Source: an uncultured Bacteroidia bacterium (GTDB lineage Bacteria > Bacteroidota > Bacteroidia > Bacteroidales > UBA932). Taken from it: DNA of 64,000 nucleotides. Of this stretch, positions 35,865 to 43,398 are shown in pieces. The notes below the pieces were generated by a model, which did not search any database, was not told the DNA's origin, and saw only the letters and a list, made by a program, of their open reading frames with translations. Location of the stretch: positions 1 to 64,000 of the forward strand of contig CACXMA010000007.1 of NCBI GenBank assembly GCA_902768665.1, in the 5' to 3' direction. How positions within the stretch are numbered: the first letter of the stretch is position 1; each line of letters opens with the position of its first letter. Both the position numbers and the translations under genes were made by a program.

Positions 35865-37793
35865 ATGAAACTGACCAAATTACTGCTTATATGTCTTTGT
35901 CTCGCCGGTGTCCCCGACCTGGTGACAGCTTGTAGCGGCGAAGAAGAAAGGACCGTCCTTCCTCCGCCCGATCCGGGCACTGATCCCGGTACTGATCCCG
36001 GAACCGATCCTGGAACTGATCCTGGAACTGATCCTGGTACTGATCCTGGAACTGATCCTGGAACTGATCCTGGAACTGATCCTGGTACTGATCCTGGAAC
36101 TGATCCTGGTACTGATCCTGGCACCGATCCCGGTGATGGGCCGGATGTGGCAGCCTGCAAGGATCTCGGCGGTTCGGAGACGGCCAACTGTTATGTCGTT
36201 ACCGAGCCCGGCAGCTATAAGTTCAAGGCGGTCAAGGGTAACGGCACAGCGTCCGTAGGGACCGTCGCCAAGGTTGAGGTGCTGTGGGAAACGGCATCGG
36301 GCATGATTGCCGAAATAGGCTTCTCCGGCAATTATATCACGTTTTCAACGCCATCGGCGCTGGTCTGCGGCAATGCGCTCGTGGCGGCGAAGGACGCTTC
36401 CGGAAAGATTCTCTGGAGCTGGCATCTCTGGATGCCCGTAAGCACACCGGCCGGCGACCTTTACGGCCTGTCCTGGTACACGATGATGAGCCGCAATCTC
36501 GGCGCACTGGAGGATGCTTCTTCTTCGGCCGGTCCGGATTCCTATGGTCTTCTGTACCAGTGGGGCCGCAAAGATCCGTTCCCGTGCAACACTCCTTCCG
36601 AACGGAAAGCCGGCACGATGTCCCTGGCCGAATCCATTGCCAATCCGACGACCTTCGCGTACAACGAGGGTACATGGATGTCTTCCGTGGACGCTTCCGT
36701 CTGGGGCGACAAGGCGACCAAGACCATCTACGACCCCTGTCCGCCGGGTTATAAGGTCCCGATGCGGGAGGACGTGACAGCCGTCTTCTCGACGGACGCC
36801 ATTTCGGGGACGACCGGCTGGCAGTATGCTGCCGGCCATGCTTTCGCTATCGGCGATCCGAAGGTCTGGTTCCCTTATACCGGATACATCGACGGTACGG
36901 GTACCTATGTCGCCGGGGGTAGCCAGACCAAGATCTGGAATTCCCACATGGACAGCGCCAACAACCAGGGCTACGGTATCTTCGTCAACGGCGAATCCTC
37001 TTCCCGTTCTTCCCAGAAGGCGGCCCAGGGAGGCAGCGTCCGTTGTATTTCCCTGAATCAGGCGTCGTTTACGAACGAGGCGGGCATGCCGGTGATGGGC
37101 CAGTATAAGCGTGTCGTCTTCGAGACATCGAAGGTGGTCGAACTTTCCGGACTCCATCTCAGCGTGGACAAGGATTTCCTCTGGGGCGTCGGTGATGAGG
37201 GGTATCTCTACAAGTTCACCAATATAGACGGTGATGTCTCCGGGATAACGCCCGAGACGGTGTGGACCTACAGCGCCGACATGGAGGGCGTGACCCTCGA
37301 TCCCGATACCGGCAATCTCTATCTCGCCATCGAACCCAAGCGCGTCTACCGCGTGAGTCCTCCTTCTTACAATTCCAAGACGACGATGTTCGATGTCGAG
37401 GAGGCCGCCGATATGGGCAACTCCGGCATGGAGGGCATCGCATGGCACAAGGGCGACCTCTATGTAGGGTCCCAGAGCGGTGCGACGCTGTGGTGCTATA
37501 CCCTGAGCGGAACCAAGAAGTGGAAGAAACAGCTCGGACAGATAGCGCCCGGCATCACGGAGGTCGGCGACCTCTTCTACGACGCCGAGACAGATCTTCT
37601 GTGGGTCACCGACTCCGAGGCCTTCAAGCTCTTCGTCTTTGACGGCGACGTGACGCGGTTGAAAGCCATCTATGACATCAAGTTCATCGGCAATCCCGAG
37701 TCGGTCTGTGTGGACCATGCCCGCGGCTGCGTATGGATGGCCGACGACGGTTCTACCTCCAAGATTTACAAGATATCCTTCTCTGGACTGTAG
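35865..37793 (+). CDS. FISUMP-domain lipoprotein with SdiA-regulated-type beta-propeller
   Basis: This encodes 642 residues from ATG 35865, giving a lipoprotein signal ending LVTAC near residue 23. A (DPGT)13 linker covers residues 36-87. Residues about 95-190 carry ETANCYVVTEPGSYKFKAVKG, and about 190-395 a FISUMP-type domain (YQWGRKDPF, YDPCPPGYKVP, GSVRCISL). Residues about 410-642 look like a six-bladed propeller of the SdiA-regulated/SMP-30 group (SGLHLSVDKDFLWGVGDEGYL, MEGVTLDPDTGNLYLAIE, GMEGIAWHKGDLYVGSQ). No fimbrillin N-terminal domain is present. It is the last gene of the PUL before the terminator. Function is probably extracellular binding; the propeller ligand or activity is unknown. 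Confidence 0.75.
   Translation: MKLTKLLLICLCLAGVPDLVTACSGEEERTVLPPPDPGTDPGTDPGTDPGTDPGTDPGTDPGTDPGTDPGTDPGTDPGTDPGTDPGTDPGDGPDVAACKDLGGSETANCYVVTEPGSYKFKAVKGNGTASVGTVAKVEVLWETASGMIAEIGFSGNYITFSTPSALVCGNALVAAKDASGKILWSWHLWMPVSTPAGDLYGLSWYTMMSRNLGALEDASSSAGPDSYGLLYQWGRKDPFPCNTPSERKAGTMSLAESIANPTTFAYNEGTWMSSVDASVWGDKATKTIYDPCPPGYKVPMREDVTAVFSTDAISGTTGWQYAAGHAFAIGDPKVWFPYTGYIDGTGTYVAGGSQTKIWNSHMDSANNQGYGIFVNGESSSRSSQKAAQGGSVRCISLNQASFTNEAGMPVMGQYKRVVFETSKVVELSGLHLSVDKDFLWGVGDEGYLYKFTNIDGDVSGITPETVWTYSADMEGVTLDPDTGNLYLAIEPKRVYRVSPPSYNSKTTMFDVEEAADMGNSGMEGIAWHKGDLYVGSQSGATLWCYTLSGTKKWKKQLGQIAPGITEVGDLFYDAETDLLWVTDSEAFKLFVFDGDVTRLKAIYDIKFIGNPESVCVDHARGCVWMADDGSTSKIYKISFSGL
35970..36125 (+). repeat. 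13 tandem 12-bp repeats coding DPGT
   Basis: Thirteen copies of a 12-base unit (GATCCTGGAACT and near variants) encode Asp-Pro-Gly-Thr in frame. A fourteenth, DPGD, follows. The inner units are nearly identical at DNA level, so copy number could change by slippage without breaking the frame. Confidence 0.95.
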
Positions 37794-37800
37794 TTTCGCA

Positions 37801-37827
37801 ATGCCCCGCTCTCCGGGGCATTTTTTT
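37801..37827 (+). terminator. intrinsic terminator of the PUL operon
   Basis: The stem ATGCCCC/GGGGCAT (37801-37821) is followed by seven T residues and lies 8 bp after the stop codon of the last PUL gene. Confidence 0.9.
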
Positions 37828-37891
37828 GACTCTCCCCTTCATTCCATGGCCCCGTCCTTGGAATCTTTCCCCCGGCGCTTGGGCAGGATAC

Positions 37892-37922
37892 AAAAGCAGG
37901 GCGACTATTGGCCGCCCTGCTG
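37892..37922 (-). terminator. terminator of the leftward fimbrillin-like gene
   Basis: Read on the minus strand, the stem AGCAGGGCG/CGCCCTGCT is followed by TTT. It lies 16 bp beyond the stop codon at 37938. A degenerate REP palindrome (37841-37867) sits between this and the PUL terminator. Confidence 0.75.
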
Positions 37923-37937
37923 GTACAGAAATAGAAA

Positions 37938-39908
37938 TTATTCAGCTACGCAGCGTACAGAGCCTCCAAGAGTCTTGTATTGTAAGTCTTGATTATACTT
38001 TGACGATTGATTCAAATAGAAGAACGCCGCCTTCCCTTTGTAGGAAGCATTATCCGTTGCTGACCATATTATGGTTCTGCCATTACTGTCGGAAGGCCAT
38101 AGACCACTAGCATCGTTCAGGTATCCGGGCATCGGAAATACGGATGCATAATCATTATGTTTTGCATACATATTCACAGTGTCAAATGTCCAGTCCGTGT
38201 CGGTTTTTTCCCATAATTTATATGATGTGTTATAAATAGGAACCCTATAGCCGACAGGACAAGGATCATATTCGGTCTTTCCGCTGTTTTCCCAAAGCGT
38301 CGCAATTTGAGAGGAATTCCAATTCTTACCTGTGTAGTGGTAGAACACTGTCGGATGACTGATTGTATTATCGGTACTGGTTCCTACGTCCGCAACATTC
38401 GTGGTGCTCAGCGCTCCGGAGGGAGCTCCCTTGATCCTATCTGAATAGAACGGGTCTTTTCTTCCCCACTGATAATACAAGCCATGTGTATTATAGTCTG
38501 GCGTTCCTCCTGTTGCAGCAACATACAGTGCACCAAGATTCCTGTCCATAATTTTCTTTCCTGCTGCGGCAAAGCCCTCGTCTATATCATTAATCGCAGT
38601 TCCAGGCACCCAGATATGCCAACTCCATAGAATTGTACCTTTATCATCCTTAACAGCTATGAGTGCATTTCCGGCATGAAGAGATGCCGGCATCTTAAAG
38701 TATATGAAGCCATCATAATAATCAACCGAGTTGATAACGGATGTTGTAGTAACTCCGCTGGATGTGCTATTCCAAGTCTCCCAGAGTACGGAGGCAACAT
38801 ATGCGGCTCCAACGGATTCACCAGCAGATGAACCATTGACATAACTATTGCCCTTGACTGCCCGGAATTTGAATAACTTCGAGACATTGCTGGCATCAGC
38901 GGCACTTACTACATAACAATTGGCCGATTCATTTTCACTCATGTCAACGGCACTGGCCATCTCGGCTGCACTGAAGACCGTTACATCTTTCATTTTTGAG
39001 GACGGAAGTAAGCCTAAATTGATCATATGATCATGGGACAGACTTAATGCAGCTTTGGAGGAGATGGTTTTTATCTTTTTTCCTTTGTTAGCCAGAGTGA
39101 TAGTAAAGCCATCAGCTAAGTTGACTTCATTAGGTATGAAAATGTAATTGAGCGTAGTTCCATCCCCTTTTACCGAGCCGGAAATCTCTGTCAGGGGCTC
39201 CTTGCATCCCCACTCCTCATTAGGCTTTTTGTAATACTGCTCGGAAACTGGTTTGTTTTCGGAATTGTTAAACTCTACCAGATACTGGCCGTAGCCGACA
39301 GTCTCGGTCCCGTTATAACCGGAAAAAAAGTATTCGTCATATTCTCCCGATACGGTAAAGGTGATTGCACAGCAAACATTTTTCAGGGTCATGGTTCCGC
39401 CATCTACCCAACCGGCTAAGAGCAGATTGTTTGTGCTCTTGAAACGTGCACGTCCGCTTGCTCCCCATTTTGAATAGAAAGGGAGATAGTCATCGTCATC
39501 TTGATATGGATAAACGGCATTGTAGGGATGGTTTCCGGCCGGGTCTGGTGTAAGGCCAGAAATGTCAACAGTAAAGACTGCTGTAGTCGGGTCGATGATT
39601 TCAGATGCCGTTAAAGTGTGAACAACACGATCCAATTCGGGATGATCGTCAGAGTCAGAGTGGTTCCTCTGTCCATAAATAACGATTTTATCGCCTTCTT
39701 CCCAGCCTGTAGAGCCATCGGTACCGAGGCTGACTTTTGTCCCGTTCTGGTCCGTGAGGGCCGGAAAAGAACATGTAATCGTGGTCAAGTGCCTTTCAGA
39801 ATCTTTCGTCTGTTTTTCAGTAGCGTCATTTGCAATTTCTTTTTCACAAGAAACAGCAAAGAAGGTCACAAGGGATGCAAACAGAGAAAACATGTAAATC
39901 TTTTTCAT
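37938..39908 (-). CDS. fimbrillin-like / FISUMP-domain surface lipoprotein, leftward unit
   Basis: This encodes 656 residues. The lipoprotein signal ends FFAVSC near residue 21. The domain order matches the PUL protein at 33975-35804: a fimbrillin-like N-terminal part (GSTGWEEGDKIVIYG, AITFTVSGEYDEYFFSGYNG), a middle ESANCYVVSA/LWSWHIWVPGT region, and a C-terminal FISUMP-type domain (MDRNLGALYVA, LYYQWGRKDPF, YDPCPVGYRVP, GGSVRCVAE). Base composition is clearly more AT-rich than the PUL, suggesting separate ancestry. It is preceded by a 43-codon peptide gene and a candidate invertible promoter. Likely role: a phase-variable adhesin or surface-binding protein. Function is inferred from architecture only. 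Confidence 0.78.
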   Translation of the reverse strand: MKKIYMFSLFASLVTFFAVSCEKEIANDATEKQTKDSERHLTTITCSFPALTDQNGTKVSLGTDGSTGWEEGDKIVIYGQRNHSDSDDHPELDRVVHTLTASEIIDPTTAVFTVDISGLTPDPAGNHPYNAVYPYQDDDDYLPFYSKWGASGRARFKSTNNLLLAGWVDGGTMTLKNVCCAITFTVSGEYDEYFFSGYNGTETVGYGQYLVEFNNSENKPVSEQYYKKPNEEWGCKEPLTEISGSVKGDGTTLNYIFIPNEVNLADGFTITLANKGKKIKTISSKAALSLSHDHMINLGLLPSSKMKDVTVFSAAEMASAVDMSENESANCYVVSAADASNVSKLFKFRAVKGNSYVNGSSAGESVGAAYVASVLWETWNSTSSGVTTTSVINSVDYYDGFIYFKMPASLHAGNALIAVKDDKGTILWSWHIWVPGTAINDIDEGFAAAGKKIMDRNLGALYVAATGGTPDYNTHGLYYQWGRKDPFYSDRIKGAPSGALSTTNVADVGTSTDNTISHPTVFYHYTGKNWNSSQIATLWENSGKTEYDPCPVGYRVPIYNTSYKLWEKTDTDWTFDTVNMYAKHNDYASVFPMPGYLNDASGLWPSDSNGRTIIWSATDNASYKGKAAFFYLNQSSKYNQDLQYKTLGGSVRCVAE

Positions 39909-39920
39909 AGTACAATCCTC

Positions 39921-40052
39921 CTATTCCCAATCTGGGTCATAATCATCAACTGTGAATACGGGGGCATTTCCAGTATAAGACATGCATGCCAACTCCATCG
40001 ATATATCGAATACTTCGACATCGGGCGCTTTGTAAAGACGTTTTCGTTTCAT
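39921..40052 (-). CDS. small peptide of 43 residues, YxxPxVE family (left)
   Basis: ATG at 40052 (minus) opens a 43-residue frame beginning MKRKRLYKAPDVEVFDISME and ending in Asp-Pro-Asp-Trp-Glu. A basic start, a Y-x-x-P-x-V-E core, a C-x-S-Y-T segment near residue 23, and an acidic Trp-containing end are shared with the peptide at 40431-40565, although the DNA differs. It has no signal peptide or membrane segment and ends 12 bp before the fimbrillin-like gene, so it would be co-transcribed. Similar short proteins are common in Bacteroidales to my knowledge, but I know of no assigned function. Confidence 0.7.
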   Translation of the reverse strand: MKRKRLYKAPDVEVFDISMELACMSYTGNAPVFTVDDYDPDWE

Positions 40053-40086
40053 AGTGTATTCGTTTATGTTTGTTTGTGATAGTTCC

Positions 40087-40109
40087 TGAATCCTGAACCT
40101 TAGTGCGGC
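40087..40109. repeat. left arm of the inverted repeat flanking the intergenic promoter
   Basis: These 23 bases (starting TGAATCCTGAACC) match the reverse complement of 40372-40394 at 22 of 23 positions. The single mismatch is central. The arm lies 34 bp upstream of the left peptide start codon. Confidence 0.85.
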
Positions 40110-40371
40110 TGGCTCCTTTTGTCCGCGAATTAAGGTGGGCTAAAATGTCAAATACAAAAATAATGTTTAAAGCGTAAAAATGCAAGCTTTATTATCCTAA
40201 TTATAGCAAAGGTTATTGCGTTTTTTTGCTTGTTTGTAAAAATACTTATAAACATCTATAACCTGGTAAAAAACTTTAATATTTAGCACCGCTTTTTGCG
40301 TACTATTTGACTTTATTTGCGGACTTTGTTCAGAGCGCGACCACGAGCGACGGGCTGGTAATGTTGTGGAT
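40110..40371. promoter_or_regulatory. candidate invertible promoter segment
   Basis: This is 262 bp of AT-rich non-coding DNA between the two inverted-repeat arms, separating the divergent peptide/fimbrillin units. It holds a good minus-strand promoter (40155-40185) pointing at the left unit. Only weaker -7-like sequences (TATTTGC, ACTTTG around 40313-40329) point right. In Bacteroidales, segments of this design are flipped by serine or tyrosine recombinases to switch surface genes. No recombinase gene is in the window, so inversion is inferred. Confidence 0.6.
40155..40185 (-). promoter_or_regulatory. leftward promoter inside the inverted-repeat segment
   Basis: On the minus strand, -33 TTG (40183-40185) and -7 TATTTTTG (40155-40162) are 20 bp apart, matching the Bacteroidota consensus. 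Transcription would start near 40150 and cross the left arm into the left peptide gene. Confidence 0.6.
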
Positions 40372-40394
40372 GCCGCACTTAGGTTCAGGATTCA
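40372..40394. repeat. right arm of the inverted repeat flanking the intergenic promoter
   Basis: This is the partner of 40087-40109 and lies 36 bp upstream of the right peptide start codon. Symmetric spacing means inversion would place the same promoter at nearly the same distance from either unit. Confidence 0.85.
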
Positions 40395-40430
40395 CTAAAT
40401 GCCATTGACAACACACAAAAACCTATAGCT

Positions 40431-40565
40431 ATGATTAAGAAGAAACAATATGAAATCCCCAACGTGGAGATTATTCATTATCGATTGGAAAGGTCATTCT
40501 GCGACAGTTACACAAGCAACAGTTTGCAGGACTATAATCTTCGTGATGATATTGATTGGGATTAA
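40431..40565 (+). CDS. small peptide of 44 residues, YxxPxVE family (right)
   Basis: This encodes 44 residues beginning MIKKKQYEIPNVEIIHYRLE and ending in Asp-Ile-Asp-Trp-Asp. Its basic start, Y-x-x-P-x-V-E, C-x-S-Y-T and acidic Trp end align with the left peptide (39921-40052) despite low identity overall, which argues for a selected protein rather than a chance frame. The stop TAA overlaps an ATG of the following gene (TAATG), giving close coupling. The downstream partner is now a pseudogene. Function unknown. Confidence 0.7.
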   Translation: MIKKKQYEIPNVEIIHYRLERSFCDSYTSNSLQDYNLRDDIDWD

Positions 40566-40582
40566 TGATGGAGGACACTACT

Positions 40583-41396
40583 ATGAAAAACATTACTAAA
40601 TACTCCACCGTCTTATTATTTGCCTTTGTAATTTTCTGTGCCTGCCAGAAGAGTGCGATTGAGGAGGTTGACGTCATCGACAACACTGAGAATGCAGAAA
40701 ACTCCAATGCCAGAATAAGGACATTCACCTGCACTATCGCCGACAATCAAGATTCAAAAATAACGATTGACGGGACCGGTAAAACACAATGGAAAGTAGA
40801 CGATGAGATTATGATTCATGGTGGTTCCAATGGTTCGGGACGTCTCCTGATTAAACTCACTGCTGAGGATATCAGTGCAGACGGTAAGCAGGCCACGATA
40901 TCATTCTCTGAGGGCGACCTTGCTCCTTACGTTCACAGCGACCCTAATAAATTGAGCCATTATTACGCCCAGTACCCTGCCAATTGTGTCCCTTCAGGGA
41001 ATATGTACTACGAATGCTGCTTTACCAACACGAACAACTTTTTGTTGGCGTCCTGTGATGTGGATGACACTTTCGCCTTCTACAATCTCTGCAGTGTTAT
41101 TTCTTTTACGGTTTCCGGGGGTTACGACAAAGTTGTATTCTATGGAAACAATGGTGAAAGGGTCTGAATCGCCGGCTTTTTACACGGATAAGAAGGGCGG
41201 ATCCAGTTATTGTAGTTACTCAAACGTTTCCTTTGCTGGTTATACCGACAAATCAACTGTCGTAGAAACGGAAATCAGTATTCCTCGTTCTGATGCTAAT
41301 GTTGTGTCTGGTGGTACATATAAGTTCTATACCTATGGAAGCTAGGATGCTGGCAACATGGATAAACAATATGTACAACTCACATTAAACGACTAG
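40583..41396 (+). pseudogene. broken fimbrillin-like lipoprotein gene, rightward unit
   Basis: The N-terminal 195 residues are intact: lipoprotein signal ending FVIFCAC, then the same fimbrillin-like domain as the left and PUL copies (GTGKTQWKVDDEIMIHG, LTAEDISADGKQAT, VISFTVSGGYDKVVFYGNNG). The frame then shifts by one base at about 41150-41165 and stops at 41167. The continuation in the next frame (ESPAFYTDKKGGSSYCSYS...GTYKFYTYGS) runs into TAG at 41343. A further conserved-looking tail (DAGNMDKQYVQLTLND) ends at TAG 41394. The middle and FISUMP domains are missing. Frameshift, nonsense codon and 3' loss together mark decay. Confidence 0.8.
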
Positions 41397-41479
41397 AAGA
41401 ATAGCCCATTCTGTTAGGAGTACAAGGTTATGCTCTCCCGACTGCTTTAATATGCCAGTCAGTAACACACACTATCGTT

Positions 41480-41556
41480 GTCGAAGGTCCAGATGATGGA
41501 CCTTCGACTGCGTTTAAGGCGTTTTTTGTCATTGAAGGTCCAAGAAAGGGACCTTC
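41480..41556. repeat. two tandem hairpins sharing GAAGGTCC arms
   Basis: GTCGAAGGTCC (41480-41490) pairs with 41498-41508. GAAGGTCC (41534-41541) pairs with 41549-41556. A GTTTTTTG run between them could make the first a terminator. No gene is seen between the pseudogene and xylB (41397-41892); the rest is REP palindromes and a promoter. Confidence 0.6.
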
Positions 41557-41630
41557 GGCGCCCCTCCCCGCATGATCCTCTTCAGAACCAGACGACGTCA
41601 GAAAGGTCCAGCGTGTTGCCGGGAAGGGAG

Positions 41631-41802
41631 AGATTCTACGGACAGGCCGTGGAATGACGGGAACGGACGGGGTCGTGGAATGACGAGGAGATTTCTCGAC
41701 TTCGCTCGAAATGACAATGTCCCTGCCAGAAGCCGGACTGACAGATGCCCCGCATTCGCTGGGCATGACGAAAGGGGATGCCCTGCATTTGCTGGGCATG
41801 AC
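41631..41802. repeat. REP-like palindrome cluster upstream of xylB
   Basis: Four palindromes lie in reverse orientation to those at 6624-6752: ATTCCACGG type (41631-41659), GAGATTTCTCGA type (41688-41714) and two GCCC...GGGC types (41744-41769, 41777-41802). All end in ATGAC, the complement of the GTCAT head. Confidence 0.75.
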
Positions 41803-41854
41803 GGGGATGGGACAATATTTCCGCTGGAGCTATGCATTTTACAGGAAAAAATAG

Positions 41855-41862
41855 TATATTTG
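41855..41862 (+). promoter_or_regulatory. -7 box of the xylose operon
   Basis: TATATTTG matches TAnnTTTG and lies 30 bp before the xylulokinase ATG at 41893. No convincing -33 element or operator was seen. Confidence 0.55.
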
Positions 41863-41892
41863 CGAGTGGTTTGTTAAATCCTTTTAGCTGTT

Positions 41893-43386
41893 ATGTTCCT
41901 ACTGGGGTATGATATCGGGAGCTCGTCCGTCAAGGCCTCGCTGGTGGAGGCGGAGAGCGGGAAGTGCGTCGCGTCGGCGTTCTATCCGAAGCAAGAGGCT
42001 CCGATCCTGTCCAAACGGCCCGGCTGGGCCGAGCAGGATCCGGCCATGTGGATGGGCAATCTCAAACTGGCTACGGCCGACGTGCTGCAGCAGGTCCGTT
42101 CGCGGGCGACGCTGGAGGCCAAGGCTTTCACGCCCGATCAGGTAGCGGCCATCGGCATCTCCTACCAGATGCACGGTCTGGTCTGCATCGACAAGGACAT
42201 GGCGCCGCTGCGCCCTTCCATCATCTGGTGCGACTCCCGCGCCGTGCCATACGGCCAGAAGGCCTTTGAAGCGCTTGGCAGCGAATTCTGCCTGTCCCAC
42301 CTGCTCAATGCGCCTGGCAACTTCACGGCCGCGAAACTCGCTTGGGTCAAGGAAAACGAGCCTGATACCTATGCCAGAATCTGGAAGATCATGCTGCCCG
42401 GCGACTATATCGCCATGCGCCTGACGGGCGTGCCGGCGACGACGGTCAGCGGCCTTTCCGAAGGGATCTTCTGGGATTTCGCGGAGAACCGGCCCTGTAA
42501 GGAACTCCTGCAGCATTTCGGCTTCGATCCGACGATCCTTCCGCAGGTCAAACCGACCTTCGGCGTGCAGGGAACGCTGACCAGGGCTGCGGCGGAGGCG
42601 CTCGGTCTCGTGGAAGGTATCCCCGTGACGTACCGCGCCGGCGACCAGCCGAACAATGCCCTGTCACTCAATGTGTTCAATCCCGGCGAAATCGCTTCGA
42701 CGGCCGGCACCTCCGGCGTCGTATACGGCGTGCTGGGACAGGTCGCCCATGACCCGCTGAGCCGCGTCAACAGCTTTGCCCATGTCAACCATACCGCCGC
42801 TGACCCCCGGCTCGGCGTGCTGCTGTGCATCAACGGCACGGGTATCCTGAATGCCTGGATCCGTCGCAATGTGGCGCCGGAAGGCCTTTCCTATGATGAG
42901 ATGAACACCCTGGCGGCGGAGATTCCGATCGGCTCGGAAGGCGTGTCCGTCCTCCCGTTCGGCAACGGCGCCGAGCGCATGCTGGAAAACCGCGAGACCG
43001 GTTGCAGCCTGCACGGACTGAATTTCAATATCCATGACCGGCGGCACCTCATCCGCGCCGGGCAGGAAGGCGTCGCCTTCTCGTTCCAGTACGGCATTGA
43101 GATTATGGAAGCGATGGGCATGAAGGTGGACCGGATCCATGCCGGACTCGCCAACATGTTCCAGTCCAAGGTCTTCCGCGACACGCTCGCCGGCGTCAGC
43201 GGGGCGACGATCGAGCTTTACGACACCGACGGCGCGGCCGGCGCGGCCAAAGGTGCCGGCATCGGAGCCGGTATCTACAGGGACCACGACGAGGCTTTCG
43301 TGACGCTGGAGCGCCTGGATGTCGTCCTTCCGGAGCATCGCCAGCAGTACCGCGATGCCTATGAAAGGTGGAAAAGCAATATCTAA
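41893..43386 (+). CDS. xylB: xylulokinase
   Basis: This encodes 497 residues, normal for the FGGY family. The N-terminal phosphate-binding motif GYDIGSSSVKASLV, substrate-contacting YQMHGLV and IIWCDSRA, catalytic Asp in YRAGDQPNNAL, and C-terminal ATP site GAAKGAGIGAGI are present. It phosphorylates D-xylulose to xylulose-5-phosphate for the pentose phosphate pathway. It is the first gene of a three-gene operon with xylose isomerase (12 bp downstream) and a sugar symporter. That context secures the substrate better than sequence alone. Confidence 0.93.
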   Translation: MFLLGYDIGSSSVKASLVEAESGKCVASAFYPKQEAPILSKRPGWAEQDPAMWMGNLKLATADVLQQVRSRATLEAKAFTPDQVAAIGISYQMHGLVCIDKDMAPLRPSIIWCDSRAVPYGQKAFEALGSEFCLSHLLNAPGNFTAAKLAWVKENEPDTYARIWKIMLPGDYIAMRLTGVPATTVSGLSEGIFWDFAENRPCKELLQHFGFDPTILPQVKPTFGVQGTLTRAAAEALGLVEGIPVTYRAGDQPNNALSLNVFNPGEIASTAGTSGVVYGVLGQVAHDPLSRVNSFAHVNHTAADPRLGVLLCINGTGILNAWIRRNVAPEGLSYDEMNTLAAEIPIGSEGVSVLPFGNGAERMLENRETGCSLHGLNFNIHDRRHLIRAGQEGVAFSFQYGIEIMEAMGMKVDRIHAGLANMFQSKVFRDTLAGVSGATIELYDTDGAAGAAKGAGIGAGIYRDHDEAFVTLERLDVVLPEHRQQYRDAYERWKSNI

Positions 43387-43398
43387 AACACAATAACC

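Noticed and set aside
35970-36125. 12-bp tandem array considered as CRISPR
   Set aside because: No unique spacers and no cas genes; it codes for a DPGT linker.
40087-40394. Reading the inverted repeat as a terminator or IS terminal repeats
   Set aside because: The arms are 262 bp apart, have no T-run, enclose a promoter and no transposase frame, and are placed symmetrically to two start codons, which fits an invertible segment better.
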